A DNA stretch of 64,000 nucleotides, taken from positions 1,240,001-1,304,000 of the forward strand of contig NZ_CP129674.1 in NCBI RefSeq assembly GCF_041080795.1, written 5' to 3'. Shown piece after piece: positions 34,214-42,983 of this stretch. Both the position numbers and the translations under genes were made by a program. Position 1 is the stretch's first letter, and every line of letters begins with the position of its first letter. Source of the DNA: Bifidobacterium sp. WK041_4_12 (GTDB lineage Bacteria > Actinomycetota > Actinomycetes > Actinomycetales > Bifidobacteriaceae). Under the pieces are notes generated by a model that ran no database searches, was not told the origin of the DNA, and saw only the letters and a list, made by a program, of their open reading frames with translations.

Positions 34214-35338
34214 TCAGATGTGCTGGTAAGGCGTGACGACGACGGAGCAGCGTTGGAAGTTCTTTACATCGACATAGCCAGTCGAAGCCATGGCCCTACG
34301 CAAAGCACCGATGTAGTTCGTGGCACCATCTGCCTGATGGCTTGGACCGAACAACACCTGCTGAAGCGGTGCAACGGTGCCCACCTCGACGCGATTGCCT
34401 CGCGGGAGCGTCTCATGATGAGCCTCTGACCCCCAATGCATGCCCTTGCCAGGTGCTTCGCTCGATCTGGCAAGAGGAGCTCCCAGCATCACTGCATCGG
34501 CCCCCATGGCCAGAGCTTTGACGAAGTTCCCTGACGTGCCCATTCCGGCATCGGCAATAACCTGAACGTAGCGTCCGCCCGACTCGTCAAGATAGTCACG
34601 ACGTGCCTCGGCAACGTCTGCTATGGATGTCGCCATTGGTGCGTGGACTCCGATGGTCGTTCTGGTAGGCGAAACGGCGCCTCCCCCGAAACCTACAAGC
34701 ACTCCGGCGGCACCCGTGCGCATAAGATGCAAGGCAGCCTGGTAGGTTGCGGCACCGCCAACGATTACAGGAACATCAAGTTCATAGATAAACTTCTTCA
34801 GATTCAAGGGCTGGTGGTTGGTAGACACGTGTTCGGCAGACAAGGCGGTGCCGCGAATGACGAACAGATCGACACCGGCCTTGATCAGCGTGGCAGTGAA
34901 TTCCTGCGTGTGCTGTGGAGAAAGCGCACCGGCCACGGTCACCCCCGCCTTGCGAATCTCCTGAATGCGCTCTGTGATCAGCTCAGCCTTGATGGGTTCG
35001 CGATAGATTTCCTGAATCCTTGCAGTAGCCTTGTCGGCAGGCAGCTCGGAAATCTCTTGCAACAGTGAAGACGGATCCTCATAGCGTGTCCAGAGACCTT
35101 CCATGTCAAGCACACCAAGGCCTCCGAGCTTACCCAGTGCAATGGCCGTCTGTGGACTCATAACCGAGTCCATCGGAGCTCCAAGAACGGGGATGCCGAA
35201 TTCATAGGCATCTATCTGCCAGGATGTGGAAACATCTTCCGGATCGCGAGTTCGACGTGAAGGTACTATGGCTACATCATCGAGTGAATATGCAAGGCGG
35301 GCCTTTTTGCCGAGCCCGATTTCGATTTCCTGAGACAT
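34214..35338 (-). CDS. guaB3: IMP dehydrogenase-family protein GuaB3 (no CBS domains)
   Basis: The 374-residue TIM barrel belongs to the IMPDH/GMPR family: YSLDDVAIVPS, PVLGAPMDSVMSP, GKLGGLGVLD, VQVIADAGMGTSGNFVKALAMGADAVMLG. It lacks the CBS pair of classical GuaB and matches the actinobacterial GuaB3 group in length. The loop that in IMPDH carries the catalytic cysteine (GSIC) here reads GFGGGAVSPTRTT, without Cys. Its activity is therefore uncertain: it may be a purine-binding regulator or an unusual enzyme. It is followed by a stem-loop and then the DUF6459-like gene. Confidence 0.85.
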   Translation of the reverse strand: MSQEIEIGLGKKARLAYSLDDVAIVPSRRTRDPEDVSTSWQIDAYEFGIPVLGAPMDSVMSPQTAIALGKLGGLGVLDMEGLWTRYEDPSSLLQEISELPADKATARIQEIYREPIKAELITERIQEIRKAGVTVAGALSPQHTQEFTATLIKAGVDLFVIRGTALSAEHVSTNHQPLNLKKFIYELDVPVIVGGAATYQAALHLMRTGAAGVLVGFGGGAVSPTRTTIGVHAPMATSIADVAEARRDYLDESGGRYVQVIADAGMGTSGNFVKALAMGADAVMLGAPLARSSEAPGKGMHWGSEAHHETLPRGNRVEVGTVAPLQQVLFGPSHQADGATNYIGALRRAMASTGYVDVKNFQRCSVVVTPYQHI

Positions 35339-35494
35339 AGTTCATAGGCTAATGCTCATGCCCGACCTATGCCCGACCCTCAAGTGGCCATGTACCGACC
35401 AAAGATCGAGTACCACGGTGCAATCGGTTAACATGAATGATGTATCAATGGGATTCGAAGCCGCCGCCATGCAAGGCGATCTTAGGAGGAATTC

Positions 35495-36727
35495 ATGCCT
35501 ACAAGCAACACTTCCAAAATCAAAGTCGAGGGCACCGTTGTGGAACTCGACGGCGATGAAATGACCCGCGTCATATGGAAGGACATCAAGAATCGTCTGA
35601 TTCTGCCATATCTTGATCTCAATCTGGACTATTACGATCTGGGAATCGAGAATCGTGACAGGACCGACGATCAGGTGACCATCGACTCAGCCAACGCAAT
35701 TCTGAAAACGCATGTTGGGGTAAAATGCGCGACCATCACACCCGATGAGGCCCGAGTGAAGGAATTCGGTCTGAAGAAGATGTGGAAGTCACCGAATGGA
35801 ACGATCCGCAACATTCTGGGCGGCACGATTTTCCGCGAACCCATCGTCATCTCGAATGTGCCACGTCTCGTTCCAGGCTGGACCAAACCGATCATCGTCG
35901 CCAGACACGCATTTGGGGACCAGTACAAGGCTACCGATTTCACCGTTCCAGGCAAAGGCAAGCTGACCGTCACCTTCACTCCGGAGGATGGTTCGGCTCC
36001 AATCGAGCATCTCGTCTATGACTATCCGGGCGCAGGCATCGCGCAGGTTCAATACAATCTCGACGAATCCATCAGCGGCTTCGCTCGGGCATGTTTCAAC
36101 TATGGGCTGCTGCGTCACTGCCCGGTGTACCTGAGCACGAAGAATACGATCCTCAAGGCCTATGACGGCAGATTCAAGGACATCTTCCAAGAGATATTCG
36201 AAACCGAATATAAGCAACGCTATGATGCGGAAGGTCTGACTTACGAACATCGACTCATCGACGACATGGTTGCCAGCTCATTGAAGTGGAGTGGCGGATA
36301 CGTCTGGGCATGCAAGAACTACGATGGTGACGTACAATCCGACACCGTTGCCCAAGGCTTCGGTTCGCTTGGCCTCATGACATCGGTGCTTATGACACCT
36401 GACGGTCAGACCGTGGAGGCAGAGGCTGCCCACGGCACGGTGACCAGACACTATCGTCGATGGCAGAAGGGCGAGAAAACCTCGACCAACCCCATCGCTT
36501 CCATCTATGCGTGGACCGGTGGTCTGAAGCATAGGGCCAAATTGGATGGCAATCCGCAGTTGCAGCACTTTGCGGAAAGTCTGGAACGTGTCATCATCGA
36601 AACCGTCGAATCAGGCAAGATGACCAAGGATCTCGCACTTCTCGTAGGACCGGAGCAGCCTTGGCTCGATACCGAAGGCTTCATGGATGCCTTGGATGAA
36701 GCGCTCGCCAAGAAAATACACGACTGA
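35495..36727 (+). CDS. icd: NADP-dependent isocitrate dehydrogenase (type II)
   Basis: The 410-residue enzyme oxidises isocitrate to 2-oxoglutarate, providing NADPH and the carbon skeleton for glutamate. It is of the homodimeric eukaryote-like type: VVELDGDEMTRVIW at the start, SPNGTIRNILGGTIFREP (substrate and catalytic residues), HAFGDQYKATDF, AEAAHGTVTRHYR and STNPIASIYAWTGGL near the C-terminus. ATG 35495 follows TAGGAGGA. It stands alone with its own terminator. The GarA-like FHA protein elsewhere in the window acts on 2-oxoglutarate metabolism in relatives. Confidence 0.95.
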   Translation: MPTSNTSKIKVEGTVVELDGDEMTRVIWKDIKNRLILPYLDLNLDYYDLGIENRDRTDDQVTIDSANAILKTHVGVKCATITPDEARVKEFGLKKMWKSPNGTIRNILGGTIFREPIVISNVPRLVPGWTKPIIVARHAFGDQYKATDFTVPGKGKLTVTFTPEDGSAPIEHLVYDYPGAGIAQVQYNLDESISGFARACFNYGLLRHCPVYLSTKNTILKAYDGRFKDIFQEIFETEYKQRYDAEGLTYEHRLIDDMVASSLKWSGGYVWACKNYDGDVQSDTVAQGFGSLGLMTSVLMTPDGQTVEAEAAHGTVTRHYRRWQKGEKTSTNPIASIYAWTGGLKHRAKLDGNPQLQHFAESLERVIIETVESGKMTKDLALLVGPEQPWLDTEGFMDALDEALAKKIHD

Positions 36728-36748
36728 ATACTCGCTTCGGCCAGTATG

Positions 36749-36794
36749 AGCCCGTTGCCGTATGAGGCGAATGCCTCTCGCAGCGGGCTTTGTC
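36749..36794 (+). terminator. Rho-independent terminator of icd
   Basis: Downstream of icd, AGCCCGTTGC (36749-36758) pairs with GCAGCGGGCT, enclosing an inner GAGGC/GCCTC stem, and is followed by TTTGTC. It is a compact GC-rich stem with a modest T-run. Confidence 0.7.
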
Positions 36795-36902
36795 ATGTCC
36801 GAGACAAGCTCGCAGTCTTCGGTATGGCTCAGGCTCTACAATGGTGATGTCTCGAATACTGGTGGGCTCATGAGACGATGTTGATTGTTGCGAAGGGATT
36901 GC

Positions 36903-38525
36903 ATGAACTGTATAGGGAAACGACTGGGACATGTCATCGCAATGGGCTTGAGTCTGTGTCTGATAGCGACCACATTCGGATGCTCTTCGGCACCGACTCC
37001 GACGAAGAGCAGCACTTCGAGCACAGCAGTGCGAGGTTCTGTGGCAATGTTCGTGCCTGCAGATGGCGTGACCTTTTCGGAACATACGCCACTGAACAAG
37101 TGGGCGACATTCACGCCGGAAGTGCAGGATGCCTTGGTTACAACCGAAGGCTTTCACAAGGATGCAATCACGACCACAGCCTCCGACAGCCTCGACGCTC
37201 AAAGCCGAGCGGTTCAGGACTATGTCGTAGGACACGTCACTTCGCAGAGTTCTGGTACTTCCAGCGCATCCGAAAGCTTCAAGCCCAGTCAGGAAACCAT
37301 CATCATCGCGCCAGTTGCCGCCAATGACGATGCTATCCGGCAGTACGGTGATTATGTAGATCAACACGTTGGCTGGAATGAAACAACTGCCGATGCTTCA
37401 TCCGCATCCAGCTCCCCTTCGGGTTCGGACTCTTCGTCTCCCTCACCCACGCCATCAAGTTCAGGCGACGATGGTCCGATGCTTGCGCAGCGGGCTGCCG
37501 GAGAACGTCTTGTGGCTGCCCTGCGTCTCGCACAACGTTCAGGCATGCATGTCATCGTCGTAGCCAATACTCTTCAAGGATTCACCCCTGAATTATTTGT
37601 CAGGATGGCGACCGCCCGTGAAATCGGCATCGTGCAGGCCAAGCAGCTGGTCAGCAAGCTTGCATTGAACTCGACAAGTTCGGAAAACCCTAAGCATATT
37701 GAAGTGATGATTCCCGTTTCGCGCAGTGCCGACGACGACACGGATACAGACTCGGCAGGAAATCTGTTCGCCAAGGAAGCCTTTGCGGGAATTTGGAGCG
37801 TGCTCGGAACATATTACCGCGATGGGCGTGTCACCAGCCCATCGAACACCTTGACGGCTTCGAGCACCGATTCCAGTTGGAACGATGTTGTGTTCGACGC
37901 GAGAAAGACATCCTCGGCACAGACTGCACTTGCCAGCCGACTTGGCAAGACCCCCGAAGGGCAGGATGTTCCCGCAACCATCAATGGAGTTCTTGCCATG
38001 AATGATTTCGTCGCATCCGGCATCATCGCAGAGTTGAAGAAGCTTGGTTACACGGGATCTTCCTCCGACATCAATCCGCAGATCAGCATCTCTGGAATCG
38101 TTGGCAACATCGCTGGCAAGCATGATTTGCAAAAGGGGAAGGCACCCGACCCGAAACGTGCTCCCACACAATCGAGCAGCGATGGTTCGGACAGTTCGGC
38201 CGCTGCGGACGGGAAGTCTTCGACGGCCTGGCCCATCATCACGGGCTATGGCTCCTATGTCGACAATATTCCGTCGATTGTTGACGGATTGCAGTGGATG
38301 ACGGCGATTGAGGATCGAAAGAGCCTGGCAACCGATCTGGCACACGCCACGGCTCTGCTCAATGCAGGAGGAAACCTTACGTCACTGACTTCAATCGGTC
38401 AGGACACGATAGAGGGTACGAAAGTGCCGACTCTGTCTCGTGAGCAGCTCGTCATATCTGCATCAAATCTCAAGTCCATACTGCTCGACAAGGATTACAT
38501 CACACCTGCTGAGGCTGGTCTATAG
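36903..38525 (+). CDS. Lipoprotein resembling a sugar-binding protein
   Basis: The 540-residue protein starts at ATG 36903 behind AAGGG. Its signal peptide ends in a lipobox (LIATTFGCSS). The mature part looks like a periplasmic sugar-binding (ChvE/XylF-type) fold: FVPADGVTFSEHT early, MHVIVVANTLQG in the middle, INGVLAMNDFVASGIIAELKKLGYTG and IVGNIAG late. Two long Ser/Asp/Pro-rich inserts (about residues 165-192 and 420-440) interrupt it. No permease or ATPase gene lies beside it; its neighbours are icd and a convergent acyl-CoA ligase. It may be a sensor, an orphan binding protein, or repurposed. The assignment is by residue pattern only. Confidence 0.65.
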   Translation: MNCIGKRLGHVIAMGLSLCLIATTFGCSSAPTPTKSSTSSTAVRGSVAMFVPADGVTFSEHTPLNKWATFTPEVQDALVTTEGFHKDAITTTASDSLDAQSRAVQDYVVGHVTSQSSGTSSASESFKPSQETIIIAPVAANDDAIRQYGDYVDQHVGWNETTADASSASSSPSGSDSSSPSPTPSSSGDDGPMLAQRAAGERLVAALRLAQRSGMHVIVVANTLQGFTPELFVRMATAREIGIVQAKQLVSKLALNSTSSENPKHIEVMIPVSRSADDDTDTDSAGNLFAKEAFAGIWSVLGTYYRDGRVTSPSNTLTASSTDSSWNDVVFDARKTSSAQTALASRLGKTPEGQDVPATINGVLAMNDFVASGIIAELKKLGYTGSSSDINPQISISGIVGNIAGKHDLQKGKAPDPKRAPTQSSSDGSDSSAAADGKSSTAWPIITGYGSYVDNIPSIVDGLQWMTAIEDRKSLATDLAHATALLNAGGNLTSLTSIGQDTIEGTKVPTLSREQLVISASNLKSILLDKDYITPAEAGL

Positions 38526-38539
38526 GACGAAGCGTGAAC

Positions 38540-40378
38540 TCACGCTCTGCGATTGCGTGGTGTTGCGCTTTGACGCGGTACATAGATGACCTTGTCGATC
38601 AAATCGCTGTAGCGTTCGATGATTGCAGATCGCTTGGCCTTGAGACTGGGTGTGATCAGGCCATTCTCCTGAGTGAATTCATCATCGACGATCTCGAACT
38701 TGCGAATGGATTCTGCACGCGAAACCAGTTCGTTCGCCGTGTCTACGGCACGTTGAACCTCGGTGACGACAATTGGATTATGCTTGGCCTCGGCCAACGA
38801 GGTGACCTCTTCAGCACCTTGAGCCTTGAGCCACGCGTTGGTATCGGCAAGATCAAGTGCGATGATGGCCGCAATGAATGGCTTGCGATCACCAATGACC
38901 AGGCATTGACTCACCACGGGGGCAGTCATGACTGAGGCTTCCAACACTCCCGGCGATACATTCTTGCCTCCAGCAGTGATGATCAGATCCTTCTTCCGCC
39001 CGGTTATGGTAACGAAGCCCTGCTCGTCTATATCACCGAGATCACCGGTATGGAGCCAGCCGTCAACGATCTGGCTATGGGTGAGTTCAGGGTGGTTATG
39101 GTAGCCGACACACACGCTGTCACCCTTGATGCACAGCTCGCCATCTTCATCGATACCCATGCTGATGCCACCCAGCGGTTTGCCTATGGTGCCGATCTTG
39201 TATCCATCGGTTGGATTGACGCTTGCCGGTGCTGAGGTTTCCGTCATACCGTAGCCTTCAAGCAAAGGCAGGCCAACCCCATTGAAGAAGTGTGCTATCG
39301 AGACGTCGAGAGGAGCTCCGCCCGAAACGGCATATTCGACCTTGCCGCCGAATACGTTCATGATTGCGGAATAGATCAGCTTATTATAGAGTGCATATTT
39401 TGCGCCAGTCGCCAAGGATAGTTTCTCGCCACTCTGCTGGGCTTCGGATTTCAGACGTGCCACTTTGGCAGCATCGACGAACATGCGTCCTGTCAAGCCA
39501 GTGCCGGCGCGCTGGGAAGCGGCGTTATATATCTTTTCGAAGATTCGTGGAACGGCAAGCACGAATGTTGGCTTGAAGGTGTTGAAGTCATTGAGGATCG
39601 TCTTCATGTTGCTCGACAAGCCGAGTGTCACGTTGCCCGCGAATGAGAAGAACTGCATGTAACGGGCGAAGACATGTGCCAACGGCAGGAAAAGAAGCAG
39701 TCTCCTATCGGGCTTGAGACTGATGTCTGGCATGGTATTCACACCTGAGTAGGTGATCGATACGAAGTTGCTGTGCGAAAGTTCGATGCCTTTCGGGGTT
39801 CCGGTCGATCCTGACGTATACACGATGGTCGCCAGATCCGAACCTTTGACCGCTGACTCGCGCTCGAGAAACTCTTCTTCCCTGACTCCCCGCCCATAGG
39901 TCTGCAAGGTGTTGACGGCACCAAGGTCAATGACGTACAAATCATTCAGATATGCGCATTGATCACGCACGGAATCGACCTTGTCACGCATGGCATCGTC
40001 TTCGACAAAAGTCATTTTCACTTTAGAATCGTTGAAAATCGTACGAATCTGCGCTGGTGAGTTGGTTTCATAGACGGGGACGGTCAAAGCGCCGATGGAC
40101 ATGATGGCCATGTCGAGGGCTGTCCACTCCCAACGAGTATGTGAAATGATCGACACGGAATCACCGGGCATGATGCCACGAGCAATGAGACCCTTGGCAA
40201 GCTCGACCACTATGTTGCGAAACTCCAAGGCAGTGAAGGCCTGCCACGTGCCGTGTGCATCCTTGTATTCGACCAGCTTGTCTTCAGGAGCACGGTCAAC
40301 TCGTTTCTGAAGTATGGAGAAAATATTGACATCACTATCGATGAATTCACTCAGTGGACGAGTATATTCTTTGTACAT
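38540..40378 (-). CDS. fadD: Long-chain acyl-CoA synthetase (AMP-binding), copy 2
   Basis: The 612-residue ligase is similar in plan to copy 1 but without the long C-terminal tail. It has LATIVYTSGSTGTPKGIELS (P-loop near 180), YGMTETSAPAS, GWLHTGDLGDIDEQGF and GRKKDLIITAGGKNVSPG. Near the C-terminus both copies share a motif like ENGLITPSLKAKR. It ends 14 bases from the convergent lipoprotein gene, with no room for a separate terminator. It is likely used for incorporation of exogenous fatty acids; the substrate range is unknown. Confidence 0.92.
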   Translation of the reverse strand: MYKEYTRPLSEFIDSDVNIFSILQKRVDRAPEDKLVEYKDAHGTWQAFTALEFRNIVVELAKGLIARGIMPGDSVSIISHTRWEWTALDMAIMSIGALTVPVYETNSPAQIRTIFNDSKVKMTFVEDDAMRDKVDSVRDQCAYLNDLYVIDLGAVNTLQTYGRGVREEEFLERESAVKGSDLATIVYTSGSTGTPKGIELSHSNFVSITYSGVNTMPDISLKPDRRLLLFLPLAHVFARYMQFFSFAGNVTLGLSSNMKTILNDFNTFKPTFVLAVPRIFEKIYNAASQRAGTGLTGRMFVDAAKVARLKSEAQQSGEKLSLATGAKYALYNKLIYSAIMNVFGGKVEYAVSGGAPLDVSIAHFFNGVGLPLLEGYGMTETSAPASVNPTDGYKIGTIGKPLGGISMGIDEDGELCIKGDSVCVGYHNHPELTHSQIVDGWLHTGDLGDIDEQGFVTITGRKKDLIITAGGKNVSPGVLEASVMTAPVVSQCLVIGDRKPFIAAIIALDLADTNAWLKAQGAEEVTSLAEAKHNPIVVTEVQRAVDTANELVSRAESIRKFEIVDDEFTQENGLITPSLKAKRSAIIERYSDLIDKVIYVPRQSATPRNRRA

Positions 40379-40534
40379 GCTGCTCCCTGTGTCGTGCCTC
40401 TTCCACGATTCTACCTTGTGTGCAGGCTAATGGCACTGGGTTTTGTATGACATGTTGCAGCATGTGAACATGCAGGCCAGCGTGCATGGCTAGCATGTCA
40501 GGAGCACATGCCAGTCAAGGAGTTCGGCACGTAT

Positions 40535-41140
40535 CTACGGTGATTTCAGCACTATGCGCGTCCGTGCAACGCGAGATGCCGGATCGAGATAGTCGTCGCC
40601 TCGCTTGATGCCCCAGTGGATGCAAGAATCCTCGCAATGATCGGACACTCCTGCGACAGTGGCGAAGGGCTGCCCCTGCATGAGGTGCTCGCCTGTCGCG
40701 AACGATGTAGTTGCAGGCTCGAAAGTGAACGTCAAGGCTCCATGCTGAATGGAGACCACTGATTTTTGCGCCACCTTGCCTTGAAAGGAAATGATTCCTG
40801 AAACAGGCGAAAACAGCGTCTGACCAGGCGTTGTCTGTATGTCGACGCCTCGATGACCTGAAGACCACTGATGTGCAGGGGCGATGAATTTCTGTGTTAT
40901 CGTCGGATTTTCAACAGGCCATATGGAAATCGCCCTGCAATCAGCAGGTACGGCTGTACCTGCCGTTGCTGCATGTACGGTGGAATCCGCCTGAAGCAAC
41001 AACGGCGCTACGCATATCCAGCAGGCCGAACAGAGCAATGCAATCTGCAGACAGCACTGTCTGCCATATACCTGACTTTTCGCATAGGCGTGTGCGAAAA
41101 TCCGAAACGCGCGTTCCTCACGCACCATTCGATCAATCAT
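40535..41140 (-). CDS. M23-family peptidase (LytM-like), secreted
   Basis: From ATG 41140 (behind AAAGGA) the 201-residue protein has an N-terminal hydrophobic segment (LQIALLCSACWICVAPLLL) ending at a possible Ala-Ala cleavage site. An M23 domain (about 85-190) follows, with SSGHRGVDIQT (metal-binding H-x3-D), SPVSGIISFQG, and CIHWGIKRGDDYLDP. In the second motif the first His of the usual HxH is Cys and only the second His remains, a variant I recall from other actinobacterial M23 proteins. It is probably a small cell-wall hydrolase or a wall-binding protein. No binding repeats are present. Confidence 0.8.
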   Translation of the reverse strand: MIDRMVREERAFRIFAHAYAKSQVYGRQCCLQIALLCSACWICVAPLLLQADSTVHAATAGTAVPADCRAISIWPVENPTITQKFIAPAHQWSSGHRGVDIQTTPGQTLFSPVSGIISFQGKVAQKSVVSIQHGALTFTFEPATTSFATGEHLMQGQPFATVAGVSDHCEDSCIHWGIKRGDDYLDPASRVARTRIVLKSP

Positions 41141-41519
41141 TGCAGCATTTCCTTTCTGAAATATGTTGCGGCAACGCTGTGTGATAAAGCTGTGTGATAA
41201 CGCTGTGTGACAACGCTGTCCGACGGAGTGCTTCGAGAACGTATGAATCAGCAAGGTTCATCATGGCAGGTGTGAGCCGATGCATGGTGCAATATCAAGC
41301 AATGTGGTCGAATGTGGACCGTTTCGATGCCGGGTTGAACAGCGTTGAAAGTCACAGGAATCGACATGGATGCGGCTGGAATTCTGCCTTGAATCTGTAC
41401 TGAGGGTGCACGCTTTTGTTTCGAGTCGTTAACCAACGTAATCTTTGCGAAACCTCAGCGCAATCCTTTTGGATGGTTACAGACTCTATCTTAGAGCACA
41501 CCGAGGGAAGGGAAATCTC
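41141..41519. other. Divergent intergenic region with 13-bp tandem repeats
   Basis: This stretch between the M23 gene and livH has no convincing gene. It holds three and a half 13-base repeats (41175-41219) and the promoters of both divergent genes. Otherwise I see no strong stem-loop or riboswitch-like pattern. Confidence 0.6.
41175..41219. repeat. 13-bp tandem repeat, about 3.5 copies
   Basis: The unit CGCTGTGTGATAA is repeated: copies at 41175, 41188 (first base A), 41201 (one change, GACAA) and a partial copy at 41214. It lies 35-80 bases upstream of the M23 peptidase start. It could be a regulator-binding array or simply slippage. Confidence 0.85.
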
Positions 41520-42950
41520 TTGAATCATTTTTTTGCTATTCGGAGTCATTGGAGAAGACCACTGACAATCCTTGCAATCATATGCATGGCTCTGGGCGTT
41601 GCTTCGTGCTTCACAATGCCCGCAGCGGCTGCCGAAGCCGTTCAGACTTGTAATCCCACCGCTTCCAATGGTTGCGTCAACGGGATACTCCAGGACGAGT
41701 CTCAACACGCTCTTGCTGATGTGACAGTGACCTTAAGCGGTGTAGAAAGTGCTTCGACAACAACCGATGCAAGCGGTAGATGGGCATTTTCGGTTGGTAA
41801 GGACGGATCCTATACCGTAAGCATCGATCCAACGGTCGCTTCTGCGCACGATTTGAAGGCAGACAAGGCAACGGTCGAAATCAAGAAGGGCGATTTCAGC
41901 AAATCTCGTCAAGTCGTGCGTTTCGACGAGGCTCAGAGTTCAGATCAGTCTTCACCGAGCAGCAGCGCTTCCAGCTCAAGCTCAAGTTCTGGTTCAAGTT
42001 CAAGCTCAGGTTCTTCCAAGCGAACTAGCTCTGCGGCTGCTACAGATGACACGAATCCTTGGGCGGACTTTTCAGCTCGCGTATGGGATCAATTGTTCAG
42101 CGGCATCGTATTCGGGCTGCTGCTCGGATTGATGTCCATGGGAATGAATCTCGTCTATGGAACGACCAAGCTCAGCTCATTTTCTCATGGCGAGCAAGTG
42201 ACGCTTGGCGGACTGATGGCCTATGTAGGTACGCAGATTCTTCATTGGCCCCTGATCGTATCTGCCATATTTGCAGTCATCGTCGGTGGCATCACCGGCT
42301 GGATTCAAAATGATCTGATATGGTCTCCCCTGCGCAAGAAGCATGTGGGAGCGATGCAGCAGATGATTGTCACGATTGGCCTGTCCATGACCTTGCAATA
42401 TCTTTTCCAGTTCTTCTTCGGAGGCGATGTCAAGGGCATCACGGTCAACGTGCCGAAGGGGTATCAAATCGGCCCCGTCACCACGGATACGCCCACGCTG
42501 ATCGCTGCCGCCATAGCCATCGTGGTCATCATTGGCGTGACGTTCTTCCTCTACCAGACTCGACTCGGCCGAGCCACACGCGCAATATCCGATAACAGCG
42601 CACTGGCCGCAGCATCGGGAATCAACGTGGAGGAGGTCGTTCGTGTCGTATGGATTCTTTCCACCTCATTGGCAGCATTGTCCGGCGTGCTCATTGGCGT
42701 GTATTTCAATGGCATCCAATGGAATACCGGCGCGCTACTCCTGCTGCTGATGTTCTCGGCGGTCACGCTGGGCGGTCTGGGCACCCCGAACGGTGCGCTT
42801 GTCGGTTCGCTGGTCATAGGAATCGTCGCAGATATGAGCTCGCTCTTCATTCCCAACGACATGCGCTACGCCAGCGCACTCGCAATATTGATCATCGTCC
42901 TGCTCATCAGACCGCAAGGCATCTTTGGAAAATTGCAAAGGATTGGATGA
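41520..42950 (+). CDS. livH: LivH-type permease with an N-terminal extracytoplasmic domain
   Basis: The start is TTG 41520, six bases after GGGAAGGGA. Residues 1-38 form a signal peptide (TILAIICMALGVASCF ... AAAA). Residues about 45-130 look like a carboxypeptidase-regulatory/CnaB-like beta-sandwich (VNGILQDESQHALADVTVTL, TTDASGRWAFSV, GSYTVSIDP). Residues 140-175 are almost all Ser. From about 185 comes an ordinary LivH permease with eight or so helices (LSFGLLLGLMSMGMNLVYG-like start, SSFSHGEQVTLGG, AISDNSALAAASGIN, VTLGGLGTPNGALVG). It forms the membrane channel of a branched-chain amino acid importer with LivM. The N-terminal domain is not part of classical LivH. Confidence 0.88.
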   Translation: MNHFFAIRSHWRRPLTILAIICMALGVASCFTMPAAAAEAVQTCNPTASNGCVNGILQDESQHALADVTVTLSGVESASTTTDASGRWAFSVGKDGSYTVSIDPTVASAHDLKADKATVEIKKGDFSKSRQVVRFDEAQSSDQSSPSSSASSSSSSSGSSSSSGSSKRTSSAAATDDTNPWADFSARVWDQLFSGIVFGLLLGLMSMGMNLVYGTTKLSSFSHGEQVTLGGLMAYVGTQILHWPLIVSAIFAVIVGGITGWIQNDLIWSPLRKKHVGAMQQMIVTIGLSMTLQYLFQFFFGGDVKGITVNVPKGYQIGPVTTDTPTLIAAAIAIVVIIGVTFFLYQTRLGRATRAISDNSALAAASGINVEEVVRVVWILSTSLAALSGVLIGVYFNGIQWNTGALLLLLMFSAVTLGGLGTPNGALVGSLVIGIVADMSSLFIPNDMRYASALAILIIVLLIRPQGIFGKLQRIG

Positions 42951-42983
42951 CATGTATTTGAAGATTATGAGAAGGGGCTCGCT

